A stretch of DNA of 64,000 nt from Cupriavidus sp. EM10 (GTDB lineage Bacteria; Pseudomonadota; Gammaproteobacteria; Burkholderiales; Burkholderiaceae): NCBI RefSeq assembly GCF_018729255.1, contig NZ_CP076060.1, positions 1,240,001 to 1,304,000 on the forward strand. Reading direction: 5' to 3'. Position numbers and translations under genes: made by a program. Within the stretch, counting starts at the first letter, position 1. Each line of letters starts with the position of its first letter. This document shows, piece by piece, positions 19,418-27,694 of this stretch. The notes beneath the pieces were generated by a model. It made no database searches. It was given only the letters and a program-made list of their open reading frames with translations, and had not been told where the DNA came from.

Positions 19418-21322
19418 ATGAGCCAACAAAGCCAGTTTCGCCTGCTTGGCGTGCGCCGTTTCGCCCCGTTCTTCTGGACGCAGTTCCTGGGGGCCATGAA
19501 CGACAACGTCTTCAAGGTCGCGTTTACCTCGCTGGTCACCTATCACGCCGCGCTGTTCGAGGGCGTCGATCCGCATAGCGCGGCCTTCCTGATTTCCGCC
19601 ATCTTCATCGCGCCGTTCGTGCTGTTTTCGGCCACCAGCGGGCAGATCGCCGACAAGATCGAGAAGTCGCGGCTGATCCGGCTGGTCAAGTCGCTGGAAA
19701 TCGGCATCATGCTGATCGGGCTGGCCGGCTTCTACATGCACAGCGCCACGCTGCTCTACGCGGGCACGTTCCTGATGGGGCTGCACTCCACGCTGTTCGG
19801 GCCGGTCAAGTTCGCCTACCTGCCGCAGCACCTGGACCAGACCGAGCTGGTGGGCGGCAATGGTCTGGTGGAAATGGGCACCTTCGTCGCCATCCTGCTG
19901 GGCACGCTGCTGGGCGGCGAACTGGCCGGCCTGACCGGCGCCAGCGGCGCGGTGGTGGGGCCGCTCTATGTGGGCATCATCTGCGTGGTCATCGCGGTGG
20001 CCGGGCGCACGGTCTCGCAGGGCGTGCCGGTGTCCCCGGCGCCCCAGCCCGACCTGCGCATCAACTGGAACCCGTTCACCGAGACGTGGCGCAACCTGGT
20101 CCTGGCGCGTCAGAGCCGCGTGGTCTTCCTGAGCCTGCTGGGCATTTCCTGGCTGTGGTTCCTGGGCGCCACGTTCCTGACGTCGTTCTTCAGCTTTGCC
20201 AAGGACGTGCTGGGCGGCGACCAGAACGTGGTCACGCTGCTGCTGGCCGTGTTCTCGGTCGGCATCGGCATCGGGTCGCTGCTGTGCGAAAGGCTGTCGG
20301 GGCGCCATGTGGAAATCGGCCTGGTGCCGTTCGGGTCGATCGGCATGACGGTGTTCGCGGTCGATCTCTATTTCGCCACGCATGGCCAGGCCACGGGCGC
20401 CACGCTCAGCGGCGTCGGCGGCTTCCTGGCGCAGCCGGGTCATTGGCGCGTGCTGGTGGATCTGTTCTGCGTGGCCATGTTCGGCGGCTTCTACAGCGTG
20501 CCGCTCTACGCGCTGATCCAGAGCCGCTCCGCGCCCACGCACAGGGCGCGCATCATCGCCGCCAACAACATCCTGAACAGCTTCTTCATGATCGCCGCGT
20601 CTCTGCTGGGCGTGTTCATGACCCAGGCCGGCTACTCGATTCCGCAACTGTTCCTGGTAGTGGGGCTGCTCAACGCGGTGGTGGCGATCTATATCTATAC
20701 GCTGGTGCCCGAGTTCCTGCTGCGCTTCATCGCCTGGCTGCTGGTGCATACCATCTACCGGCTGCGGCGCGTGAACGCGGAGCGGATTCCCGAAGAGGGC
20801 GCCGCCGTGCTGGTCTGCAACCACGTGAGCTTTGCCGATGCCGTGGTGCTGATGGCGGCCAGCCCGCGTCCGGTGCGCTTTGTCATGGATCACAATATCT
20901 TCAAGGTGCCGGGCCTTTCGTGGTTCTTCCGCCAGGCCAAGGCGATTCCGATCGCGTCGGCGCGCGAGAACCCCGAACTGCTGGCGCGAGCCTATGACGC
21001 CGTGGCGGCCGCGCTGGCGGACGGCGAACTGGTCTGCATCTTCCCGGAAGGCAAGATCACGGCCAATGGCGATATCAATCCGTTCAAGACCGGCGTGTCG
21101 CAGATCATCCAGCGCACACCGGTTCCAGTGGTGCCGATGGCGCTGCGCGGCCTGTGGGGCAGCTTCTTCTCGCGCAAGGGCGCGCCGGCCATGACCCGGC
21201 CGTTCCGGCGCGGCCTGCTGAGCAAGCTGGAACTGGTGGTGGGCGAGCCGGTGTCGCCGGAAGCGGCCACTCCGGAAGGATTGCAACAGATGGTGCTAGC
21301 CCTGCGCGGCGACTGGAAATGA
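19418..21322 (+). CDS. MFS lysophospholipid transporter fused to PlsC acyltransferase (LplT-PlsC)
   Basis: Inner-membrane protein of 634 residues. Residues 1-420 are an LplT-like major facilitator (FAPFFWTQFLGAMNDNVFKV, then twelve hydrophobic segments). Residues about 440-634 are a 1-acyl-glycerophosphate acyltransferase domain with NHVSFADAVVL (HX4D motif), IPIASARENPEL and FPEGKITANGDINPFKTG. In E. coli the transporter LplT and the acyltransferase-ligase Aas flip lysophosphatidylethanolamine inward and reacylate it; here transporter and acyltransferase are one chain and the acyl-ACP synthetase domain is absent. The ATG at 19418 is chosen; a TTG nine bases upstream is possible. The GST gene overlaps its stop. 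Confidence 0.92.
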   Translation: MSQQSQFRLLGVRRFAPFFWTQFLGAMNDNVFKVAFTSLVTYHAALFEGVDPHSAAFLISAIFIAPFVLFSATSGQIADKIEKSRLIRLVKSLEIGIMLIGLAGFYMHSATLLYAGTFLMGLHSTLFGPVKFAYLPQHLDQTELVGGNGLVEMGTFVAILLGTLLGGELAGLTGASGAVVGPLYVGIICVVIAVAGRTVSQGVPVSPAPQPDLRINWNPFTETWRNLVLARQSRVVFLSLLGISWLWFLGATFLTSFFSFAKDVLGGDQNVVTLLLAVFSVGIGIGSLLCERLSGRHVEIGLVPFGSIGMTVFAVDLYFATHGQATGATLSGVGGFLAQPGHWRVLVDLFCVAMFGGFYSVPLYALIQSRSAPTHRARIIAANNILNSFFMIAASLLGVFMTQAGYSIPQLFLVVGLLNAVVAIYIYTLVPEFLLRFIAWLLVHTIYRLRRVNAERIPEEGAAVLVCNHVSFADAVVLMAASPRPVRFVMDHNIFKVPGLSWFFRQAKAIPIASARENPELLARAYDAVAAALADGELVCIFPEGKITANGDINPFKTGVSQIIQRTPVPVVPMALRGLWGSFFSRKGAPAMTRPFRRGLLSKLELVVGEPVSPEAATPEGLQQMVLALRGDWK

Positions 21323-22110
21323 CCATGATCACCCTGTTCACGTTTGGCCCCGCGTTCGGTCTGCCCGATGCCAGCCCGTTCGTCATCAAGGCCGAGATGC
21401 TGCTGAAGCTGGCCGGGCTGCCTTACCAGACGAAGCGCGGCAATGTACGCCGGGCGCCCAAGGGCAAGCTGCCCTATCTGGACGACATGGGCCGTCAGGT
21501 GGCCGATTCGACGCTGATCCGCTGGCATATCGAGAAGACGTACCACGTGGACTTCGACGCAGGCCTGACCCCCGCCGAGCGCGGCGCAGCCTGGGCCGTC
21601 GAGAAGCTGCTCGAAGACAATCTCTACTGGGCGGTGGCCCGCGTGCGCTGGCTGGAAGGGGACAACTTCGAGCGTGGCCCGGCGCAGTTCTTCAACGTGG
21701 TGCCGGGGCCGTTGCGCGGCATGGTCAAGGCGCTGGTCAAGCGCCGGGTGCGCCAGATGCTGTGGTCGCAGGGCCTGGGCCGGCATAGCGTGGACGACAT
21801 GACTGCCATCGCCGTGCAGGGCGTGCAGGCTGTGACCAATATCCTTGGCGACAAGCCTTACCTGATGGGTGACCGGCCATGCGGCGCCGACGCCACCTTG
21901 TTCGCGTTCGCGGCCAGCCTGCAGTCGCCGGTGTTCGAGACGCCGATCCGGGCAGCGGCCCAATCGCATGCGAACCTGCAGGCCTACCTGGCGCGCATGC
22001 GCGCGCAGTTTTATCCCGATTTCGTCGGCAGCGGGGTGTTCGCACCAGATTTCGGCAAGCCGGTTGCGGGTGCCGGGGTCCCGGCGACGGCAAGCGCGTC
22101 GGCGGGCTAA
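21319..22110 (+). CDS. Glutathione S-transferase family protein, metaxin/FaxC-like
   Basis: Protein of 263 residues with a thioredoxin-like N-terminal domain (DASPFVIKAEMLLKLAGLPY, then KGKLPYLDDMGRQVADSTLI) and an all-helical C-terminal domain (YLMGDRPCGADATLFAFAAS). The pattern matches metaxin/failed-axon-connection type GST homologues rather than classical cytosolic GSTs, so catalytic glutathione transfer is not assured. It overlaps the preceding stop by four bases (ATGA), suggesting co-translation with the lysophospholipid transporter-acyltransferase. Confidence 0.88.
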   Translation: MTMITLFTFGPAFGLPDASPFVIKAEMLLKLAGLPYQTKRGNVRRAPKGKLPYLDDMGRQVADSTLIRWHIEKTYHVDFDAGLTPAERGAAWAVEKLLEDNLYWAVARVRWLEGDNFERGPAQFFNVVPGPLRGMVKALVKRRVRQMLWSQGLGRHSVDDMTAIAVQGVQAVTNILGDKPYLMGDRPCGADATLFAFAASLQSPVFETPIRAAAQSHANLQAYLARMRAQFYPDFVGSGVFAPDFGKPVAGAGVPATASASAG

Positions 22111-22173
22111 CCGTCTGCCAGGCCCTAATGGCCGTACAATGTAGCCCGTCCCCCAATTCCTGCGCATTTCACC

Positions 22174-23277
22174 ATGTCCGGCAATACCCTCGGCCTGCTT
22201 TTCACAGTCACCACGTTCGGCGAATCGCACGGACCCGCCATTGGCGCGGTTGTGGATGGCTGCCCGCCGGGGATGTCGCTGACCGAAGCCGACATCCAGA
22301 TCGACCTGGACCGCCGCAAGCCCGGCACGTCGCGCCATGTGACGCAGCGCCAGGAGCCGGACCAGGTGGAAATCCTCTCGGGGGTGTTCGAAGGCAAGAC
22401 CACGGGCACGCCGATCTGCCTGCTGATCCGCAATACGGACCAGCGCAGCAAGGACTACGGCAATATCGTCGAGACCTTCCGTCCGGGCCACGCCGACTAC
22501 ACCTACTGGCACAAGTACGGTATCCGCGACTATCGCGGCGGCGGCCGTTCGTCGGCCCGCCTGACCGCACCGGTGGTGGCGGCGGCGGCGATTGCCAGGA
22601 AATGGCTGCGCGAGCAGTACGGCACCGAGATCCGGGGCTACATGTCGCAACTCGGCGAGATCGAGGTGCCGTTCACGGACTGGAAGCACGTGCCGGAGAA
22701 TCCGTTCTTCGCGCCGAATGCCGACATCGTGCCGGAACTCGAAACCTATATGGATACGCTGCGCCGCGACGGCGACTCCGTCGGCGCGCGGATCGAGGTG
22801 GTGGCCTGCGGCGTGCCGGTGGGCCTGGGCGAGCCGCTGTTCGACAAGCTCGACGCCGATATTGCGCACGCGATGATGGGCATCAATGCGGTCAAGGGCG
22901 TGGAGATCGGCGCCGGGTTCGACAGCGTGGCCCAGCGCGGCACGGTACACGGCGACGAACTGACGCCGGAAGGCTTCCGCACCAATAATTCGGGCGGCGT
23001 GCTAGGTGGTATCTCGACCGGGCAGGACGTGACCGTGTCGCTGGCGATCAAGCCGACGTCGAGCATCCGCACGGCCAAGGATTCGATTGACAAATCGGGC
23101 AGCCCGGCCAGCGTCGAGACGTTCGGGCGCCATGACCCTTGCGTGGGCATCCGTGCCACGCCTATCGCCGAGGCGATGCTGGCGCTGGTGCTGATGGACC
23201 ACGCGCTGCGCCACCGCGCCCAGTGCGGCGACGTGCGCGTCGAGACTCCGCGCATCCCGGCGCAGGTCAAATCCTGA
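22174..23277 (+). CDS. aroC: Chorismate synthase
   Basis: Last shikimate-pathway enzyme, 367 residues: converts 5-enolpyruvylshikimate-3-phosphate to chorismate using reduced FMN. Diagnostic motifs are [19 protein letters not shown] at the N-terminus, [18 protein letters not shown], and [19 protein letters not shown] followed by [15 protein letters not shown] near the C-terminus. Length and motif order are normal. The next MFS gene appears to begin at or before its stop codon. Confidence 0.97.
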   Translation: MSGNTLGLLFTVTTFGESHGPAIGAVVDGCPPGMSLTEADIQIDLDRRKPGTSRHVTQRQEPDQVEILSGVFEGKTTGTPICLLIRNTDQRSKDYGNIVETFRPGHADYTYWHKYGIRDYRGGGRSSARLTAPVVAAAAIARKWLREQYGTEIRGYMSQLGEIEVPFTDWKHVPENPFFAPNADIVPELETYMDTLRRDGDSVGARIEVVACGVPVGLGEPLFDKLDADIAHAMMGINAVKGVEIGAGFDSVAQRGTVHGDELTPEGFRTNNSGGVLGGISTGQDVTVSLAIKPTSSIRTAKDSIDKSGSPASVETFGRHDPCVGIRATPIAEAMLALVLMDHALRHRAQCGDVRVETPRIPAQVKS

Positions 23278-24491
23278 GTACCGCCTCATACCGGCCCGGG
23301 TCGATCGACCCGGCCACCTATCTCCGTTTCGGACTTTTCTACCTCGGCTACTACGGCTACGTCGGCGTCATCTCGCCGTATGTGAGCCTGTTCTTCGCCG
23401 ATCGCGGCTTCTCGCCGGTGCAGATCGGCGTGCTGATGGCCTGTTTCCAGCTGAGCCGCATCGTCGGCCCCTATCTGTGGGGCTGGCTGTCGGACGTCAC
23501 GCATACCCGGGTGAAGCTGCTGCGGCTGGCGGCCGTCGCGTCGCTGCTGGCCTTCCTGGCCGTGCCCGGCGTCCACAGCTACGGCGGCATGATGGCGATG
23601 ATGATCGGGCTCAACCTGATTACCAGCGCGATGTCGCCGTTGGGCGATGCCCTGACGATTTCCACGCTGCGGCGCCATGGCGCGTTCGACCATCGCTATG
23701 GCCGCGTGCGCATGTTCGGCTCGGTCGGTTTTATCGCCGCTGTGCTGCTGGGCGGCGCGCTGTTCGAGCACTTCGGCATGCACGCTTTCCCCTGGCTGGC
23801 CAGCGCGATGCTGGCGCTGTTCGCCGTGGTGGTGTTCGGGCTGCGCGATGCCGCCGACGAGGGACCGCGCGTGAAGCCGCCCCCGGCGCTGCCGCTGCTG
23901 CGCCGGCCCCACGTAGCGTGGTTCCTGGCGTCGGCGTTCCTGATGATGTTCGCCCACGCCGCGCTCTACGTGTTCTATTCGCTGTACCTGGAGCAACTGG
24001 GTTATAGCAAGATCGCCATTGGCATGATGTGGACCATCGGCGTGGTGGCCGAGATCGTTTTTTTCTTCTATCAGGGACGGCTCTTCGGCGCCCTGGCGCT
24101 GCGTACGATCCTGGCAGGCACCTTCGTGCTGGCCGCGCTGCGGTTCGGCGTGACCGGCTACTTTGCCCAGTACGCCTGGCTGATGGCGGCGGTGCAGGTC
24201 CTGCATGCCGCCACGTTTGCCGCGCACCACAGCGCCAGTCTCAAGCGCCTGCAGCGCTGGTTCGCCGGGCCGCTGCAGGGGCGGGGGCAGGCGCTCTACA
24301 CCGGAATTTCCTATGGCCTGGGCGGCACGCTTGGCGGGCTGGTCATGGGATGGACTTGGAAAACGCTGGCGCCGATGCACACATTCGGTCTGGCGGCGCT
24401 GGCGGCGGCGCTCGGGGCCGGGTGCGCGGTGATGAGCTTTCGGCGCGAAGGACAACCGGAAGCCCGCCCGGAAACGGCGCCGCAGGCTTAG
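23274..24491 (+). CDS. MFS transporter, HcaT-like (3-phenylpropionate permease family)
   Basis: Twelve-segment inner-membrane transporter of about 405 residues. [40 protein letters not shown] and the cytoplasmic loop [15 protein letters not shown] match the NarK/HcaT nucleoside- or phenylpropionate-type MFS group; [10 protein letters not shown] and [13 protein letters not shown] follow. No in-frame ATG exists near the family start: a CTG at 23274 overlapping the aroC stop (CTGA) gives the right length, and a GTG at 23223 inside aroC is the alternative. Substrate is unknown. Its stop overlaps the convergent oxidoreductase stop. Confidence 0.85.
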   Translation: MSTASYRPGSIDPATYLRFGLFYLGYYGYVGVISPYVSLFFADRGFSPVQIGVLMACFQLSRIVGPYLWGWLSDVTHTRVKLLRLAAVASLLAFLAVPGVHSYGGMMAMMIGLNLITSAMSPLGDALTISTLRRHGAFDHRYGRVRMFGSVGFIAAVLLGGALFEHFGMHAFPWLASAMLALFAVVVFGLRDAADEGPRVKPPPALPLLRRPHVAWFLASAFLMMFAHAALYVFYSLYLEQLGYSKIAIGMMWTIGVVAEIVFFFYQGRLFGALALRTILAGTFVLAALRFGVTGYFAQYAWLMAAVQVLHAATFAAHHSASLKRLQRWFAGPLQGRGQALYTGISYGLGGTLGGLVMGWTWKTLAPMHTFGLAALAAALGAGCAVMSFRREGQPEARPETAPQA

Positions 24492-25591
24492 GCCAGCAGG
24501 CCGGCCACTTTCTCCGCAATCGCCAGCGACGATGTCAGCCCCGGCGATTCGATCCCGAACAGGTTGACCAGCCCCGGCACGCCATGCACCTGCGGGCCAT
24601 CGATGCGGAAGTCCGCAGCCGTCTCGCCCGGGCCGCTGATTTTTGGGCGGATACCGGCGTAGCCTGGCTGAAGGGCGCCATCGGCCAGGCCCGGCCAGTA
24701 GCGGCGCACCTCGTCGTAGAAGCTGTCGGCATCGTGCGGCGGCACGCTGTATTCGATCTCGTCGATCCACCGCACATTGGGGCCGAAGCGCGCCTGGCCG
24801 CCCAGGTCCAGCGTCAGGTGCACGCCAAGCCCGGCCGCTTCCGGCACCGGATAAATCAGGCGCGAGAACGGCGCGCGGCCCGCCAGCGTGAAATAGCAGC
24901 CCTTGGCGTAGTACTGGCCCGGAATGTGTTCCGGCGGGATGCCGGCAATGCGGCGCGCCAGTTCGGGGGCGGTCAGGCCGGCCGAATTGACCACGGTACG
25001 CGCCAGCAGCGTCGTTTCGCCATCGTCGCCCGCCACGTCCAGCCGGATCCCCTCCGGCGTCACCGCGCCGGCCACCACTGGCGACTGCACGGCCAGCATC
25101 GCGCCAGCCTGCTCGGCATCGCCCAACAGGGCGGTCATCAGGCCGTGGCTGTCGATGATGCCGGTCGATGGCGACAGCAGGGCCGCGTGGCATTCCAGCT
25201 GCGGTTCGAGCGCGCGCGCCTCGTCCCGGGTCAGCAGGCGCAGGTCGTGTACGCCGTTGGCCTCGGCCTTGGCGCGGATGCCGGCCAGCGTGGCCACCTG
25301 GGCCTCGCTGGTGGCCACGATCAGCTTGCCGCAGCGCTGGTGCGTCACGTGGTGGCTCTCGCAATAGTCGTAGAGCATGGCCTTGCCGCGCACGCACAGT
25401 TCGGCCTTCAGCGATCCGGCGGGGTAGTAGATGCCGGCATGGATCACCTCGCTGTTGCGGGCGCTGGTGATCGTGCCGAACGCGTTTTCGGCCTCAAGGA
25501 TGATGACCTCGCGGCCCTGCTGCGCCAGCGCGCGCGCCACCGCCAAGCCCACCACGCCCGCGCCAATTACGACGCAATCCACGTTTTCCAT
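24488..25591 (-). CDS. FAD-dependent oxidoreductase, L-2-hydroxyglutarate dehydrogenase-like (DAO fold)
   Basis: Flavoprotein of 367 residues. The N-terminal Rossmann motif is [19 protein letters not shown], followed by [20 protein letters not shown], which is characteristic of LhgO/L2HGDH-type enzymes, then [26 protein letters not shown] and a C-terminal FAD contact [14 protein letters not shown]. The likely reaction is oxidation of an L-2-hydroxy acid such as L-2-hydroxyglutarate to the 2-oxo acid with electrons passed to the quinone pool. The GntR/FadR regulator gene lies 48 bases upstream in the same direction and probably controls it. Confidence 0.9.
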   Translation of the reverse strand: MENVDCVVIGAGVVGLAVARALAQQGREVIILEAENAFGTITSARNSEVIHAGIYYPAGSLKAELCVRGKAMLYDYCESHHVTHQRCGKLIVATSEAQVATLAGIRAKAEANGVHDLRLLTRDEARALEPQLECHAALLSPSTGIIDSHGLMTALLGDAEQAGAMLAVQSPVVAGAVTPEGIRLDVAGDDGETTLLARTVVNSAGLTAPELARRIAGIPPEHIPGQYYAKGCYFTLAGRAPFSRLIYPVPEAAGLGVHLTLDLGGQARFGPNVRWIDEIEYSVPPHDADSFYDEVRRYWPGLADGALQPGYAGIRPKISGPGETAADFRIDGPQVHGVPGLVNLFGIESPGLTSSLAIAEKVAGLLA

Positions 25592-25639
25592 CTGTCTGCT
25601 CCTGTCTTTCCGATTGTTCTGATGTCTGGTGATTGATGC

Positions 25640-26341
25640 TTAGTCGAGTCCCATCCGCCCGGCAGCCGCACTCAGGTGGGCCGAAGCGGCGGCCCGCGCC
25701 GCCTCCGGGTTGCCGGCGGCAATGGCTTCGACCAAGGCGGCATGTTCGGCATCGGCGGCGCGCGGGGCGCCCTGGGCGGCGTGCAGCCGGGCGCTGTTTT
25801 CCCAGGCGTGCTGGCGGGCCACCAGCAGTTGCTGGCTGACGAAATCGGTCAGGCCCGTGAAGCACGGGTTGTGGGCGGCCTGGGCGATGGCGTGATGGAA
25901 CGCAATGTCCGCCGCAGCTGCGCTGGGGAAGTCGGCGGCATGGCGCTGCATGCTGGCCAGGGCGTCACGAATCCGCTGCAGATCGGCGTCGGTCCGGCGC
26001 AACGCCGCCATTTCCGCGCAGGCCGTTTCCACCACGCGACGGAGTTCGAACAGCTGGGATAGGGTCGGACCGCCGTCCGGCGTGCTGGCCACGCGCCAGA
26101 CCTGGCCGCCCGGGGTCTCCGACACATAGGCGCCAGAACCCTTGCGCGTGACCAGCACCCCGTCCGCCTTCAGCAAGGCAATGGCCTCGCGCACGATGGG
26201 GCGGCTGACGTCAAAGGATTCCGCCAGCGCCGACTCGGCAGGCAGGCGGGCGCCCGCGGCAAAGCGGCCGGCGGCAATGTCGTCGCGCAGGGTCTGGGCA
26301 ATGCGGTTGGGCAGGGAAGCAGGGCGGGGCAAGCGATCCAT
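25640..26341 (-). CDS. FadR-subfamily GntR transcriptional regulator
   Basis: Regulator of 233 residues: N-terminal winged helix (RIAQTLRDDIAAGRFAAGAR, then SALAESFDVSRPIVREAIAL) and C-terminal FCD ligand-binding domain (FELRRVVETACAEMAALR, AFHHAIAQAAHNPCF, HAALVEAIAAGNPEAARAAA) with conserved metal-binding histidines. FCD regulators commonly sense organic acids. It is upstream of the 2-hydroxy-acid oxidoreductase in the same operon, and a 13-base palindrome with the GT-N3-AC core expected for this subfamily sits 21 bases before its start, which suggests autoregulation. Confidence 0.92.
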   Translation of the reverse strand: MDRLPRPASLPNRIAQTLRDDIAAGRFAAGARLPAESALAESFDVSRPIVREAIALLKADGVLVTRKGSGAYVSETPGGQVWRVASTPDGGPTLSQLFELRRVVETACAEMAALRRTDADLQRIRDALASMQRHAADFPSAAAADIAFHHAIAQAAHNPCFTGLTDFVSQQLLVARQHAWENSARLHAAQGAPRAADAEHAALVEAIAAGNPEAARAAASAHLSAAAGRMGLD

Positions 26342-26361
26342 CGGGTTTGGAATCCTGTCAG

Positions 26362-26374
26362 GCTGTCAGACAGC
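26362..26374. promoter_or_regulatory. Probable FadR/GntR operator
   Basis: Perfect palindrome GCTGTCAGACAGC. It contains the GT-N3-AC core typical of FadR-subfamily GntR operators and lies immediately upstream of the FCD regulator gene starting at 26341. Confidence 0.55.
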
Positions 26375-26640
26375 TTTTCGTCGAGCGCCGATTCTGCAAG
26401 GTCCGTTGATGGCCGTCAAGCGGCAATTTGTCCCCAACTGGCCGAATGGCTACGACGCCACAAGGGTTCTCCCGAATGGGAACGCCACCAAGGTGGGGTC
26501 AAGGTTCTGTCACGTTGGTCGATAGCAGACGCATCAGGTTTGATGTGTCGGTCATGGGTCATGGCAGGCAGCCATCCACAACGATGTCTCGCGCCGGCGC
26601 CGGAATGCGCCGCCGCGCTTCATGGAGAGTCCGTTACGCC

Positions 26641-27591
26641 ATGATTCCTCTTTCGCCGCAAGACCTGCCCGTCGGGCAGCCGCTTCCCTGGTCCTTGTTG
26701 GACGGACAGGGCAATCTGATGCTGGGCAGTGGCAGCATCATTCCCGATGCGCGTGATCTGGCGCTGATGTTCCGCCACGGCACGGTCTGTCGGCCGGACG
26801 ACATGCCGGAGCCCGGCAACGAGCCCGATGCCCAGGCCGGCTCGCGGCTGAGCGCCGGGCCGCTGGGCCTGCAGGTGGGCACGCTGCTGCACGTCAAGAC
26901 GCCGGGCGATCAGTCGCGCGCCGCGGCGAGCCGGCTGATCGGGTTCATCGAGCAAGGGCTGTTTGTCACCTGGCCCACCCTGGGCGGGCGTGAACTGGCC
27001 GTGCATGCTGGCGAGGGTTTGCTGCTGCGCGGATTCTCGGGGCATGCCATACACAGTTTCACGTCGACGGTCACGGCGGTTTGCCGCAGTCCGTTTCGCT
27101 ACCTGGTGCTGTCGGCGCCAGCGCAGACCGAGCAGATGCCGGTGCGCCGCGCCGCGCGCGTGCCCACGCGCCTGGCGGCCTATCTGGTCGATGCCGGAGA
27201 GGGCGTCGCAGCGGGCGCCGAGGCCGGCGGCGATGACGCAGGCCACGCTGCTGGCGACACCCTCAACGATCTCACCGTCGAGCAGCGCATGGGCGAAGGC
27301 CTGGCGCGGCTGGGCCTGCTGTCCGACCTCAGCACCGGCGGCGCGCTGGTGCAGACGTCGTCGCCGGCCCCTGCCGTGGGCCAGAAGGTGCGGCTGCGCT
27401 TCCAGTTGCGCACCGGCGCGCTCGATGCCGAAGTCACGATCGACGCCACGGTGCGCAGTGCCCCAGGCCAGGACGACGAAGAATTTCCGGCGTTCGGCGT
27501 GGCGTTCGACGCACTGGGCGAGCGGGAACTGACGCTGTTGCAGTGCTTCATCTACGAGCAGTTGCTGGCGACCACCTGCATGCCGGTTTGA
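26641..27591 (+). CDS. PilZ domain protein with YcgR-like N-terminal domain
   Basis: Cytoplasmic 316-residue protein predicted to bind cyclic di-GMP. Residues 1-65 (LPVGQPLPWSLLDGQGNLML) resemble the short module found in front of c-di-GMP proteins in Burkholderiales. Residues 80-165 look like the YcgR N-terminal (PilZN) barrel (GTLLHVKTPGDQS, then PFRYLVLSAP). The C-terminal PilZ domain has the RxxxR motif in VRRAARVPTR and the second motif DLSTGG. YcgR-type proteins brake flagellar motility when c-di-GMP is high; no flagellar genes are nearby, so the target is open. GGAGAG lies 11 bases before the ATG. A loop of about 30 residues rich in Ala/Gly interrupts the PilZ domain between its two motifs. 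Confidence 0.85.
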   Translation: MIPLSPQDLPVGQPLPWSLLDGQGNLMLGSGSIIPDARDLALMFRHGTVCRPDDMPEPGNEPDAQAGSRLSAGPLGLQVGTLLHVKTPGDQSRAAASRLIGFIEQGLFVTWPTLGGRELAVHAGEGLLLRGFSGHAIHSFTSTVTAVCRSPFRYLVLSAPAQTEQMPVRRAARVPTRLAAYLVDAGEGVAAGAEAGGDDAGHAAGDTLNDLTVEQRMGEGLARLGLLSDLSTGGALVQTSSPAPAVGQKVRLRFQLRTGALDAEVTIDATVRSAPGQDDEEFPAFGVAFDALGERELTLLQCFIYEQLLATTCMPV

Positions 27592-27641
27592 GTCGGCGTT
27601 CCGGCCGGGCGGCCAGTCCACAAACTTCTTGATCGCAAGGA

Positions 27642-27668
27642 AAAACGCCGGCCACTGGCCGGCGTTTT
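27642..27668. terminator. Bidirectional Rho-independent terminator
   Basis: Stem CGCCGGCC (27646-27653) / GGCCGGCG (27657-27664) with loop ACT, preceded by AAAA and followed by TTTT. It separates the convergent PilZ and etfD genes and can stop transcription from both. Confidence 0.92.
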
Positions 27669-27694
27669 CGTGTCCACGCGGGGGCGGGCGCAGC

